This document shows, piece by piece, positions 1-11,668 of a stretch of 64,000 nucleotides of DNA (its first letter is position 1; each line of letters begins with the position of its first letter). The notes under the pieces are model-generated. The model made no database searches. It worked only from the letters and a program-made list of their open reading frames with translations, and was not told the DNA's origin. The stretch lies in assembly GCA_014529385.2 (NCBI GenBank), contig CM043950.1, positions 156,085,545 through 156,149,544 of the forward strand, read 5' to 3'. This stretch comes from Adiantum capillus-veneris. Its lineage: Eukaryota; Streptophyta; Polypodiopsida; Polypodiales; Pteridaceae. The translations under genes and the position numbers were made by a program.

Positions 1-1381
1 GCGGGATTTATTACTGCCCGCTTCCTCATGCGATTTTCTGGCGGCCGTAACGGTGCGTGCTTCTTTACTCCGCTCGATGACCAGATCTGCAGATCTTTTG
101 TCCTATTGATATTCCCCCCTCTCCCCCTAGCCCTCACGTTAATGTGCACGTATTTACTTTTTCTTGACATTTTAGGCCAAAATAAGTTTTGACTTGATTC
201 ATAGGCTTAAAATGGCTCATAAAAAGATTGTCCATTGAAAAATTGCAAAAAATTGGTCATTTCAAGCTTGAAGTTAATAATCACGATTATTAACTTTTAG
301 CTCAGATTTGATCAAGGTTCATATCATAGACTCATTGCATGTGTACAAAAAACTTTTGTAAAGGCATAACAGCTTTGGATCACCAAACTGGCAAAAAACT
401 GGGTAAAAACTAAAGTTTGTACTGACTTTTTGAATCTTGAGTGTAAATTGGGAAAAAATTTGTTCAAACTTGTTGAAATTTGATTCATAGGCTTATATTG
501 ATGTGATAAAGATGTGTACATGCTCAGTTGACTGAAAAGATGTAAAAAGTTACCAATTGTAACTAATCACAATTATTTACATCTGTCCCATTTTTCAACT
601 TTTTTGACCAAGTCAGCATACCACTAGTTTTACCATGTTGTAATAAGCCCACAAACCAAATTTGGTAAGATTTGGATCACTAGATTGAAAATTATGACTA
701 AATTTGCAAAGTTAGTTTGCGGACAGAAAATTGATGACCATTTGACCAAAAATTGTCCAAACTTGATGAAACTTGGCTAGGGACCTTAAATTGAGGTGCT
801 TAACAGATCTATGTCAAAGTTGGGATGAGAATTTGTAAAAATTTACCTGTAGTAAATAATTGCAATTATTTACATCTGCTTCAAAACTTGAAAATTTTAC
901 AAATTTGAGTATACCACAAGGTTAAGCATATCAAGTAGACCCACAAATCAATTTCGGTGAAATTTGGATCACAAAAGTGAGACTTACGTCAAATTCTTGA
1001 AATCAGAGTCTACGAACACAAAACAATTGATAAACTTGATCAGATTTTGTCCAAAAATGTTGAAACTTGTCCAGGGACTTTAACAGGTTGTATACTTGCC
1101 AAACCAAGCCAAAAAGTGAAAACAATTAGTAAAAGTAAATAATCGTGATTATTTACTACTGCTACCCAGGGACATCAGTTTTGACTTTTGACCTTGTAAA
1201 GTGTTAGACCAGCATAATACAAAGCCACTGGGAAATTTTGGGTTCAATCGGATCCAAATTGGTACATGTTCACTCAGTTTCCAGGTTGCAGATTAATCCT
1301 TTGATTTTTTGCTAAAGTCGAATCTGAAAGTCAATTGCTGACTCCCATAGCTCGATTTGAAGTGATACACATAGACCAATC
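1..1381. repeat. Gypsy-1 leader-like region with four 22-bp palindromes at ~290-bp period
   Basis: No gene is visible in this stretch. From about 180 onward it reads as a degenerate tandem array. Near-identical palindromic cores lie at 273-294, 559-580, 852-873 and 1135-1156, so the spacing is 286, 293 and 283 bp. Three are perfect inverted repeats with 10-bp arms and a 2-bp centre (for example GTTAATAATC / AC / GATTATTAAC); the one at 559 has two mismatches. Phrases such as a 'gatttggatcac' stretch recur at the same place in each unit. Removing Copia-1, which inserted at 1381/4007, brings the array to within a few hundred bases of the Gypsy-1 gag, so it probably belongs to that element's LTR or leader. 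Bases 1-170 are unlike the rest and unassigned. Confidence 0.6.
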
Positions 1382-1560
1382 TGAAGGAGTACGAGCGGGA
1401 GAGAGTGCGAGAAGAAGAGCACGATGATATGGTGAACTCGCTCTGTTGTAATGTGTAGAGCATAGTGAGTTCTTATTAGGTTTTTACAAAAGAATATGTG
1501 TACATACCTGGCGGCCCGTCCACTTACTTGGGCGACCATATTGGGCTTTATACCCCAACA
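1382..1560 (-). repeat. Copia-1 3' LTR
   Basis: This 179-bp LTR reads TGTTGGGGTATA... to ...CTCCTTCA on the minus strand, with canonical TG/CA ends. The polypurine tract AAGTGGGAGG lies directly inside it at about 1562-1572. It aligns along its length with the LTRs at 3828, 9413 and 11669. Confidence 0.93.
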
Positions 1561-1649
1561 ACCTCCCACTTACAATCCAATGTGGTACTTTAAGTGTGAG
1601 AGAAGCTACTATACAAGCTAATATACAAGAGATGTAGAGAAGTGATGTA

Positions 1650-3520
1650 CTACCCTACACCTAACTGCTTGCGAAAATGCGCAAAACTCTCTGAGGGAAG
1701 TCCTTTTGTAAGTAGATCAACAGGATTTTCTGTGGTGTGAACTTTGACAAGCTGAATTTGTTTATCCTCGAGCATTTCCCTGATGAAATGATACTTCACA
1801 TCCACATGCTTTGTCTTTGAGTGATAAAGTGGATTGCGAGCCAATTGTAGAGCACTCTGACTATCACAATATAACACAGGCATCTCTTCTTTGATTCCCA
1901 AATCTGTTACTAGTCGATTAAGCCAAATTGATTCTTTGCATGCCTCTGATGCTGCAACATATTCAACCTCTGTAGTAGACTGAGTAACACAATCTTGTAA
2001 TCTAGAACGCCATGATACTGCTCCACCAGCCAATGTAAAGACATACCCTGACGTAGACCTTCGGTTGTCTAAGTCACCTGCATAATCTGAGTCTGTAAAA
2101 CCCTTTACACTTAGCTTCTGACTCCCATAGCATATACGCATACTCTTTGTAGCTTTCAGGTATCTCAATATTCCTTTCACTGCCTCCCAATGTTTCTTGC
2201 CTGTGTTTGACATGTATCGACTTACTACTCCCACTGCAAATGCAATGTCTGGGCGAGTAGCGATCATTGCATACATCAAACTACCCACTGCAGACGCATA
2301 TGGAATCTTATCCATTTCAGCCTGTTCTTCCTCAGACACAGGACAATCTTGTTTGCTAAGTTTCACATATGGTGACAATGGAACACTCAGTGCATTTCCC
2401 TTCTCCATATTGAAACGTTGCAAAACCTTGTCAATATACTCTGTTTGAGATAACCAAATCAACTTCTTTGATCTGTCTCTCTCAATGCGCATACCAAGTA
2501 TATGACTTGCCTCACCCATGTCTTTCATGTCAAACGATTTTGCCATCTTTGACTTCAAAGCTGAAATTTCTTCCAAGTGCTTGCCAGCAATCAACATGTC
2601 ATCCACATACAAAATAAGGATCAACCAACTTCCATCCTTAGCCTTCTTTGTATATAGACAGTGATCGAACTCACTACGTTTGTAGACTTGAGAAAGCATA
2701 AACTTGTGGAACTTATGGTACCATGCCCTCGGTGATTGTTTTAAGCCATAAAGACTCTTTAACAACTGACATACCAAATCTTCCTTGCCTTTCTCAACAA
2801 ACCCTTCTGACTGCTGCATGTAAATTTCCACATCTAAATCACCATGCAAGAACGCTGTCTTGACATCCATTTGGTGCAACACCAAATCTATTATGGCAAC
2901 CAATGCAAGAAAGCATCTCAATGTAGTCATCTTGACCACTAGAGAGAAGACTTCATCAAAGTCAATGCCTTGTTCTTGCTTAAAGCAAGCCTTGCTTTGT
3001 ACTTTGGCTGACTATCATGAGCGGTGATCTTATACCTGTAAACCCATTTACAAGGTAGAGCCTTTTTGCCCTGTGGTAATTTAACTAGCTTCCATGTCTG
3101 ATTTTTATGCAGAGCTTTCATCTCTGACTGCATGGCCAATTGCCAATTCCCGGAGTCCTTCATTTGCACTGCTTCCTTGTAACATGAAGGCTCATTGCAA
3201 TCAGTCAACATGACATAGTTCATAGATGGAACAAACCGATCAGGAGGTTGCGTGATACGCCCAGATTTACACAAAATCGGTGGCTCAGGCTCAGCCACAA
3301 CCTGTGGTTCCACTCTATCCTGTCCTTGCTCCTCTTGAGCCCTGACATTTTGTCTTGCACGTGCAGGTCTATCTTCTTGGAAGACAACTCTTCTAATCTC
3401 CTCAACCCTCTCTGGTTTAGAGTGATATTTGGCTTCATTTAAGTGAACATCATTGCTGCGGATAACCTTTTTGGACTCGGGATCCCAAAGTCTGTACCCC
3501 TTCGATGTGTAGACAGCCAC
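1650..3520 (-). pseudogene. Copia-1 pol remnant: integrase tail, reverse transcriptase, RNase H
   Basis: The segment 3520-2939 begins in the integrase C-terminus (KGYRLWDPESKKVI) and runs through the linker into the start of RT (WKLVKLPQGKKA, KCWVYR-type region). A frameshift near 2990 follows: Copia-2 has 10 bp here (ccttggcaac) that Copia-1 lacks. The 429-residue frame 2939-1650 then carries MDVKTAFLHGDL, YGLKQSPRAWY and the RT catalytic YVDD (codons at 2598-2609). The RNase H signatures are GFTDSDYAGD, STTEVEYVAASEA and LYCDSQSA. It ends beside the polypurine tract. The family is a Ty1/copia Pol that copies element RNA into cDNA in virus-like particles. It is not functional as it stands, because the 5' half of pol is missing and the frame is broken. 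Confidence 0.9.
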
Positions 3521-3827
3521 AAATCAGCACTCTGGGAGTGCCGATATCCTCAGCACCTGCAATCGTAAGCCGAAACCCCAAATTTGCAGAGTCGGATCTG
3601 CACCCGCCGAGACCACGTAGTTGAAAATGGCCTGCGCAAAACTTTGTCGAAGTCGAACGGTGGTCGAGATGACCTTAGAATGAAATTCTGAGAACACCAA
3701 GGCCTTCGGGTTGTCCCACAGGATTTGGGGCCGTGTCTTCGCCTGTTGAATCTCACTCCAATCCGAGTAGGTGACTCTAGCTTCCTGCAAGGCTGCCCCG
3801 AGCCTCGATCTGAGCTGTGATACCAGT
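3521..3827 (-). other. Copia-1 leader and primer-binding site
   Basis: This is the untranslated leader between the PBS and the truncated pol. The PBS is at about 3813-3826. On the minus strand it reads ACTGGTATCACAGC, one base off the usual match to the initiator tRNA-Met 3' end. The leader is strongly similar to 11341-11668 in Copia-2, so the family shares it. Confidence 0.75.
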
Positions 3828-4006
3828 TAAAGGAGTACGAGCGGAAGTGCGACGCGAGAAGAAGAGCACGATGATATGGTGAACTCGCTCTGTTGTAATG
3901 TGTAGAGCATAGTGAGTTCTATTAGGTTTTTACAAAAGAATATATCTACATACCTGGCAGCCCGCCCACTTACCTGGGCGACCACATTGGGCTTTATACC
4001 CCAACA
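3828..4006 (-). repeat. Copia-1 5' LTR
   Basis: This 179-bp LTR is paired with 1382-1560. Its inner end reads TAAAGG on the + strand instead of TGAAGG, so the terminal CA of this LTR is mutated. There are about a dozen substitutions plus small indels relative to the 3' LTR, so the insertion is not very recent. Confidence 0.9.
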
Positions 4007-4175
4007 CAATCACGACAGTCTTTATAGAAGAATAGCTAACTTGATCAAATTTGTACAGGAATCAGGGTGCAGACAAGGAATCAGCAATTCAACAGAGGTT
4101 GCAATCATGTCAAGTGAAAATTGATGACAAATCAATCCAAAGGTAAGTACTCTATCCAGGGCTTTACCAGTCTTT

Positions 4176-6640
4176 ATGAACCTTGAATCTGGTCGTGTAC
4201 TAGAAAATCAAGGCATATTCGGAGAAACCTCCAGTAGAGTATCCACCGAAGATAGTGTGAATCAAGGAAATTCCTTGCAGACAATCCTTGAAGAGGTCTC
4301 ATACACTTTTTCAGATTCAACATCTGAAATGTCTTCTTACTCGACTCACTCGGAAACCGGAACGACAGTGCGCTATAAGCATATACTCTCTTTTTATAAG
4401 ACTAACCGCCATGGAGCTCAGGTTTACCTGGACCCTAACGAGGAGTATGCTATTCGCATTGATGATCATGGTATTGAGTTCAAAGAAGAGATTAGGGCAA
4501 AAAAACAAGGAAAAATGTACATGGACAGAAATGGAACTCAGTATGTACAAGTCGAAAACCCTGACGTGATAGACAAATGGGGGTTAGAAGTAAACACCAT
4601 AATCCCATATATGTCAGCAAAAGAAGGACCACCAACTTTATAATTCGAGGGATATGGTCAAGTAGATTTGAAGCCATTGAAACGGCTTAGTATGGATAAT
4701 CTTAGGATCAGAGTCTATTGTTGGGAGGATAGAAACGTAAAAGATCTTCTGTAGATTTTGCATACCAAATCACGACAACTAACGGCCATGAAGATCATCT
4801 ATATCTTCAACATCAAAGATAAGGGATCAACAGACCTACCAACCTACCTGTTTAGAGATTGTTATAACAACAACTTTGTTATGCTGACTCCTGAGGAGGT
4901 AGAACAAACCAAATACCAAGGGTATTCCATAAGGGATTGGATATTGGGACAAGGATCAGAAACAATTCCAAGAGATGAACACCGTGAGAGATCATCTGAG
5001 AGTAATGTTAAGAAACCAGAAACCACTTCATCACGTAGAAAACTGGGTGACACTAAGGCCAGTCTAGGGCTACATAAGTCACTATTTCCAATAGACTGGT
5101 TTGAAGGACTCGGAACAGGACCAATTGCCAGGAGACCGGGAGTTAAACCAAACAGACGCGTGAGACCAACTGATTTTCAAAAATGAGTTAGAAAATACAG
5201 TGGATCAGGGGATCCATACGACCACTTAGCAAGCTTTAAGCAAGTGCTAAGAGCATAACGTATATTCAATTTCCATACTCAATTCGAGGGGTTTGGAATG
5301 ACATTAGAAGGAAAAGCATTGACATGGTTGCAAAACATTCCACCAAGGTCAATCATGGACTTGAACACATTAGCTCAAGGATTTGTAGCTGCTTATTCCA
5401 AAACGGGGATAAAAAATAATACAATAGCTCATATCTACAGCTTCAACAGAACATGGTGAGTCTGTTAGGGATTGTGCAACTCGAATGAAACAATACATTG
5501 CCATATGCCCAGAGCTAGAGATACCTGCAGAAGAACGACTCGTATATTTGTTTCTAGAGGGATTGCTAAACAAAGAACTTCATGCTATACTCTATGGTAA
5601 AAAGCATACAACCGAAAACAACATCCACTAAACCAACACAAGTGGGAACGGTTGCTGTAGCACCGCTTTCAGCCATAGAAGATATGCTCAAAAAGATGAA
5701 CAACAACATGCAAAAAGCACCTACGGGGGACGAGAACAAGGGATGCCTCAACAGGGACAACCAATTAGGCCACAAAAATGGTGTGCAATTGAGGGTAAAT
5801 GAACCAACCATGAAACTCACGAGTGCTACTTCCGACCAAAGTGATGGGAATTTTTAGTACATGCCTATGAGGCCACAAGGACAACCCATGTACAAATATC
5901 AACCTAATATGGCCCAAGCTCAAAGACCACCAATGGGTATGGGAAGACCTCAACCTGTGTTGGGTCAACGACCTCCATACCTAGGACATAATGTAGTGCC
6001 TGTAAAGTACATGCACTCCAAAGGAGTCATAGATGAACAAGAATTAGTGCCTGTTACACCTTATCCGGAGCCTAGTCCATCTACAGTAATGGTAGAAGGA
6101 GATTGGTATAATTTACATCTACCATCAATGGAAGAAACCGTGACTTATGCTCCACCAAAGCTCGCATCAATGTATTATGTAGCTAATCAAGGTGTCAGAC
6201 CTCCTCCCATGGTAAGACCCATGATGAAGCCAAGACGAGAACTGTCACAACTGTGGTGCAGATGATCATTGGAAAAATGAATGTCCAGAGCCTGACAAAA
6301 ACCTCAAGCCAGTTGAAGCCTATTGCATACAATGTTGCAAAAAGAGAGGACACTTTCCGGAAGATTGTCCTAAAAATCGTTTAAACAAGGATAAAACAGT
6401 AGTAAACGTAGTCCAAGTGATACCTAGTAGCTCATCAGAGAGAGAACCGATTGTTTCAATCAAGGTAATCACTAGAGCCCATGCTAAGAAAAAGAAACAC
6501 AACTCCTTTGATGATTCAAAAAATACGAAAGTTTCCTCTCAAAGGATTAAAAGAAGAAGAAGCAAAAGATATGAGATGAGAAAACAAAAACAACGGGTTG
6601 AAATCGAGGAAAAAGAAAAAAGCTATTCCAGGAAAAGGTG
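4176..6640 (+). pseudogene. Gypsy-1 gag
   Basis: This is the capsid/nucleocapsid precursor, in several frames. Blocks at 4176-4643, 4758-5186, about 5187-5580, 5582-5857, 5861-6265 and 6266-6640 align in order with the better preserved Gypsy-2 Gag (61512 onward). Shared pieces include ...DVIDKWGLEV versus ...NIVDKWGLMG, KYSGSGDPYDH versus KYSGSGDPYAH, and the proline-rich RPQPVLGQ. At about 6241-6290 a zinc knuckle NCHNCGADDHWKNEC (CX2CX4HX4C) is followed near 6330-6370 by a second, slightly irregular one (CIQCCKKRGHFPEDC). A lysine/arginine-rich tail follows. At least four frameshifts or stops make it non-functional. Confidence 0.82.
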
Positions 6641-6852
6641 AAAGAAACTAAAAGTGAAATCAAGGAAACAACCATGAAATCTAGAGGATCCATTTTGGTT
6701 GATAAAATTTTTGAGCCTATTAATGCAGCCTTGGAAGCCTACCAAGCAGAGCAGGCCAAAACATAAAAAACAAATGGGAAAACTATCCTTCTCTAGACAT
6801 GGAAGCAGCTAAGCTGGAAGCTTATCAAAATTTGGTAAGAATCACGTAAGAA

Positions 6853-8105
6853 ATGCTAGAAAAACAAAAATCCAAGCTTGAAAGTATCGCAAAATCTGAA
6901 GAGCTTGTGGTAAGAGACACTAAAGAAAAACCCGATGTGGTGGTAGAACCCCACCTTGTTACAAAAGAACCAGAACTTATAGTGCTGGACAACGAAGATG
7001 CCTTAGACGGAATTCCATTCGTAGAGGAAGACTGGCCAAGACACTTATGGAAAAAAGTTAGAGAGATCAATGATGGGAGCCTAACTCTAAAGTCAGCTCC
7101 TATAGAGGAAGTTTGGTTGGATAACCTACCTTCTGATATGAATATGGGTGTACAATCCTTGTATGGGGATTTTGTATCTGAAGCTTCAGGAATATCAAAA
7201 CCATTGACCTTGAAAACATTACCCTCTTACTTGTGTAAAAACGAAGATGAATCCATAGTGTGTAAGACCACTCAAGTAAAAAGAGCTGAACATACCATAG
7301 AAGTAAACAACATTCATTCAATCATGTCTACACCCATCCAATGCACTCTTACCTTGGGAGGACTGTTAAAACTCAGACCATATTTATGGAATGATCTACA
7401 GAAAACCCTAGAGAAGGTGGGGATGACGGGGCTAATTTCAAAAAATTTGGAAAAATTGAAAAAACGAAATGGACAACAAAGAGATTTGATCTGTTCCAAT
7501 GAAAAAAGTCGGAGAATATTACGAAGGGGAAGAAGGAAACACCACCCTTCCAGTGAAATATAATGACATTAAAACCATGGAAATACTGGATAGTGGAGCA
7601 GGCATAGCCATAGCCACGAAAGCAGTATGGGAAATCCTGGGGACAACCAGCCATTAGACAAACTCGAATGAAATTGCAATTGGCTGACGGACACATTGAG
7701 AGACCGTTAGGGCTGCTTGAAAAAGTGATTGTCAATTCCTATGGAATTGAATATCAACACACTTTTGCCATAGTAGACTTTGGGAAAAAACTCAATTATG
7801 AAATCATATTGGAAAGACCTTTCATGCGACATGTACAACTTATCCAAGATTGTGGAAACAATTATTTGTACTTGAAGCAAGTGGGATCTATAACAAGGGT
7901 AAATCTAAAAGATCATACTTATAGAGATATCTTGAAAACACCCATACAAGAGTTTGATTCAATCTCTTCGGTTGAAACTAAGCTTACATCCTGGTTGAAC
8001 AAAGACACTCCTATTTTGGATGTGTGGAGCTTAAGAAAATGGGAGTTTAAAACGAGAAGAGTGTATTCTAGAAAGAGATTGCACAGACGAAGTCTATGTA
8101 CCTGA
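6853..8105 (+). pseudogene. Gypsy-1 Gag-Pol linker and first retropepsin (PR1)
   Basis: A 236-residue charged linker (6853-7563) leads into an aspartic protease in another frame. The catalytic triplet is in LDSGAG, with DSG at 7589-7597. After a frameshift the frame from 7668 carries LQLADGHIERPLG, then VDFGKKLNYEIILERPFMR, the C-terminal half of a gypsy retropepsin (usual form 'ILGRPFM'). Retropepsins cut the Gag-Pol polyprotein. The role is known from the family; this copy is broken between the active site and the flap. Confidence 0.75.
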
Positions 8106-8121
8106 ATCCTTTCCAGAGCAT

Positions 8122-8778
8122 TTGTTTGAGCCATTCGAGTGGACTCAAATTTTAGCGATAACGGATGTATGTGTAAATACGTCTATGCCTACTCAATTTT
8201 GTAATGAGGATGGCTACGACATAATTCCCATCCAAATGATTTCAACCCTCAACATTGAAGATGAAGATGAGGAACCCAAGGACTTTATGAAAGCTCAACA
8301 GATCTTTTCAGACCTCTACTACGATGCAACAGATGAGTTAGATGAACACTCAGCTACCTCAAAAGATTCGGGGTCAGAAAAAGAACATGTGAGAGCTAAG
8401 CTACTCTTGAAAGGAGGGGAGGAAAAGTTTTTTGACTTTCCTAACCAGAAATCAAGAAGACAAAAATGGTATAGGCGGAAAAGATACACCAAAAACGTGA
8501 AAACACGACCTATGCAATCAGTCTCCAGTAGAACACAATTCCTGGTGCAGATATATGCAAATGATTGTGTCAAGGATAAAATCACTAGCAGATATCCTTC
8601 AAAAAAAAATCCAAAAATGTCTAAAACATCGAGAAAAACAAGGAAGGATACTCAAGCAAACAAAGAGGATAAGAAGCCAATCATGACACGAGTTGAGCGA
8701 AAAAAGAAATATCAAGAGTTGAAAAAATCTATAAAGGAGATATACGACCGAAATGGTAACCACGGAAGAGGATGGTAA
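8122..8778 (+). pseudogene. Gypsy-1 spacer between protease and RT
   Basis: This is a 218-residue open stretch with no recognised domain. The N-terminal half is acidic (EDEDEEPKD, DATDELDEHS). The C-terminal half is very basic (RRQKWYRRKRYTK, KTSRKTRKDTQANKEDKK). It overlaps the start of the RT frame at 8753. It occupies the PR-RT connection in the pol polyprotein, and I would not assign it a function. Confidence 0.55.
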
Positions 8779-9412
8779 GGATGTAATGAGTGTTCCATCC
8801 CATTACAAAAAGTATACTCTCCAAGATCTAAAAATCATAGTCGAACAACTTGTTAGGAAACTACGAAAACAGGGTGAGTCATACAAAGGGCATAAAAACG
8901 CTAAAAAGATAGACCTAGCTGAACCAGGAGAACAACTTAGACCTGCTTACATTGCAAACGACCTAACCGAGAAAGAAGAAGAGATCTTGCTAAGCTTGCT
9001 AAAAGAATACCGAGATATCTTTGCTTGGTCTTACAAGGATCTCAAGGGTGTTGATCCAGAAATCTGTCAACATACCATACCCATGAGAGGTGATGCGAAA
9101 CCAAGTAGACAAAGGCCATACACGTATAATGAAACATTTGCTAGGAAGATAAAAGAAGAGATTGAAAAACTAAAGGAAGCCGAATTCATTTACGAAATTG
9201 AACACACAGATTGGGTGTCTCCAATTGTGGTAATACCCAAGAAGAATGGAAAATTACGAGTGTGCGTCAATCTCAAAAAAAGTGAATGCAGCTACCATTA
9301 GAGACAAATTTCCTCTTCCAATCACTGAGCATGTTTTAGAATGAATTGCAGGAAAAGAAGCTTACAACTTCTTAGATGTCTTTTCGGGATACAATCAACG
9401 TTTGGTTGACCC
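8753..9412 (+). pseudogene. Gypsy-1 reverse transcriptase, 5' half
   Basis: The frame from 8753 contains the N-terminal RT landmarks of Ty3/gypsy: HTIPMRGDAKPSRQRPY, KEEIEKLKEAEFIYEI, WVSPIVVIPKKNGKLRVCVN. After a frameshift near 9285 it continues as IRDKFPLPITEHVLE (stop) and NFLDVFSGYNQ, where the motif A aspartate is in FLDVFSGY. The frame then ends at the Copia-2 insertion. It resumes at 11861 with KDQHKTAF, and the GACCC target duplication falls exactly at that join. Confidence 0.88.
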
Positions 9413-9603
9413 TGAAGGAGTATGAGCGAAAGTGCGACGCGGAGAGAGTGCGAGAAGAAGAGCACGACGATATGGTGAACTCGCTCTACTATAATGTGTA
9501 GAGCATAGTGAGTTCTTATTAGGTTTTTACAAAAGAATATGTGTACATACCTGGCGGCCCGCCCACTTACCTGGGCGACCAGATTGGGCTTTATACCCCA
9601 ACA
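9413..9603 (-). repeat. Copia-2 3' LTR
   Basis: TG/CA-ended 191-bp LTR next to the polypurine tract at 9604-9615 (AAGTGGGAGGT on the minus strand). Confidence 0.93.
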
Positions 9604-9692
9604 ACCTCCCACTTAAAGTCCAATGTGGTACTTTAAGTGTGAGAGAAGCTACTATACAAGCTAATATACAAGAGATGTAGAGAAGTGATGTA

Positions 9693-11061
9693 CTACCCTA
9701 CACCTAACTGCTTGCGAAAATGCGCAGAGCTCTTTGAGGAAAGTCCTTTTGTAAGTAGATCAACAGGATTTTCTGTGGTGTGAACTTTGACAAGCTGAAG
9801 TTGCTTATCCTCGAGCATTTCCCTGATGAAATGATACTTCACATCCACATGCTTTGTCTTTGAGTGATAAACTGGATTGCGAGCCAATTGTATAGCACTT
9901 TGACTATCACAATATAACATAGGCATCTCTTCTTTGATTCCCAAATCTGTTACTAGTCGATTAAGCCAAATTGATTCTTTGCATGCCTCTGATGCTGCAA
10001 CATATTCAGCCTCTGTAGTAGACTGAGTAACACAATCTTGTAATCTAGAACGCCATGATACTGCTCCACCAGCCAATGTAAAGACATACCCTGACGTAGA
10101 CCTTCGGTTGTCTAAGTCACCTGCATAATCTGAGTCTGTAAAACCCTTTACACTTAGCTCTAGCATATACGCATACTCTTTGTAGCTTTCAGGTATCTCA
10201 ATATTCCTTTCACTGCCTCCCAATGTTTCTTGCCTGGGTTTGACATGTATCGACTTACTATTCTCACTGCAAATGCAATGTCTGGGCGAGTAGCAATCAT
10301 TGCATACATCAAACTACCCACTGCAGACGCATATGGAATCTTATCCATTTCAGCCTGTTCTTCCTTAGACACAAGACAATCTTGTTTGCTAAGTTTCACA
10401 TATGGTGGCAATGGAACACTCAGTGCATTTCCCTTCTCCATATTGAAACGTTGCAAAACCTTGTCAATATACTCTGTTTGAGATAACCAAATCAACTTCT
10501 TTGATCTGTCTCTCTCAATGCGCATACCAAGTATATGACTTGCCTCACCCATGTCTTTCATGTCAAACGATTTTGCCATCTTTGACTTCAAAGCTGAAAT
10601 TTCTTCCAAGTTCTTGCCAGCAATCAACATGTCATCCACATACAAAATAAGGATCAGCCAACTACCATTCTTAGCCTTCTTTGTATATAGAGAGTGATCG
10701 AACTCACTACGTTTGTAGACTTGAGAAAGCATAAACTTGTGGAATTTATTGTACCATGCCCTTGGTGATTGTTTTAAGCCATAAAGACTCTTTAACAACT
10801 GGCATACCCAATCTTCCTTGCCTTTCTCAACAAACCCTTCTGGCTGCTGCATGTAAATTTCCACATCTAAATCACCATGCAAGAACGCTGTCTTGACATC
10901 CATTTCGTGCAACACCAAATCTAATATGGCAACCAATGCAAGAAAGCATCTCAATGTAGTCATCTTGACCACCGGAGAGAAGACTTCCTCAAAGTCAATG
11001 CCTTGTTCTTGCTTAAAGCCCTTGGCAACAAGCCTTGCTTTGTACTTTGGCTGACTATCAT
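9693..11061 (-). pseudogene. Copia-2 reverse transcriptase / RNase H
   Basis: The minus-strand frame enters at about 11061 with KYKARLVAKGFKQEQGIDF and runs MVKMTTLRCF, MDVKTAFLHGDL, YGLKQSPRAWY and YVDD (codons at 10631-10642) to YLKATKSMRIC near 10160. Relative to Copia-1, 10 bp are missing at about 10158, which shifts the frame. RNase H then continues as GFTDSDYAGD, STTEAEYVAASEA, LYCDSQSA and TKHVDVKYHF to 9693. Unlike Copia-1, the start of RT is intact here. The two copies therefore carry different 10-bp frame-breaking deletions and are independently dead. Confidence 0.92.
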
Positions 11062-11065
11062 GAGC

Positions 11066-11340
11066 GGTGTCACAAAGTCATACATCCACAAATTTCCCAC
11101 TGTATGCTGTAACCGCTGCGGCGGTTGTTTGCTGCGTGACTCACAGCCAGCAAACCCTCAACAGACATACATCATCTCTGACAATACATCCCATGTGGAA
11201 GTACCTGCAATGTCAGGATGAAATCTGGAATATCAAGCAGTAAACACAAGCTACCTGATGAACTAGTGGATGTCGCCTATAGTCTGTGTGTAGATGCGCC
11301 CGTGTCGTATGTGACACGCCTCCAAGAACTGTGAGCCATC
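11066..11340. other. Unrecognised 275-bp segment found only in Copia-2
   Basis: This stretch lies between the Copia leader and the RT start. Copia-1 has the integrase tail and linker in the same place. I see no copia motif in it on either strand. On the + strand a 72-residue frame ends here (11003-11221) with a short cysteine cluster, CCNRCGGC. It could be captured foreign DNA, filler, or a diverged part of the family's pol. Confidence 0.4.
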
Positions 11341-11668
11341 CTTCGATGTGTTGACAGCCACAAATCAACACTCTGGGAGTGTCGATATCCTCAGCACCTG
11401 CAGTCGTAGTCTAAAAACCCCAAATTTGCAGAGTCGGATCTGCACCCGCTGAGACCACGGAGTTGAAAAAGGCCTGCGCAGACCTTTGTCAAAGCCGAAC
11501 GGTGGCCGAGATGACCTCAAAATGAAATTCTGACAACACCGAGCCCATCGGGCTCACCCACGAGATTTGGGGCCGTGCTTTGCCTGTCGAATTTCACTCC
11601 AATCTGAGTTGGTGACTCTAGCCTCCTGCAGTGCTGCCCCGAGCCTCGATCTGAGATCTGATACCAGT

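Larger units (their letters stand above)
1382..4006 (-). mobile_element. Copia-1: complete but internally deleted Ty1/copia element, TSD CAATC
   Basis: This is a 2625-bp minus-strand element bounded by two 179-bp LTRs and flanked by a 5-bp target-site duplication, CAATC, at 1377-1381 and 4007-4011. In element orientation it reads LTR, PBS complementary to initiator tRNA-Met, about 300 bp of leader, a segment starting just after the integrase core (the 'KGYRLWDPE' motif), RT, RNase H, the polypurine tract AAGTGGGAGGT, then the LTR. Gag, protease and the integrase core are absent. Typical copia elements are about 5 kb, so this is a deletion derivative that must have been moved in trans. It inserted into the Gypsy-1 leader. 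Confidence 0.93.

Noticed and set aside
273-1156. CRISPR-like array
   Set aside because: The repeated palindromes are ~290 bp apart, the intervening sequence is itself repeated, and all context is a plant retroelement leader.
2197-2448. + strand ORF (and its twin at 10230-10481)
   Set aside because: Antisense shadows of the Copia RT.
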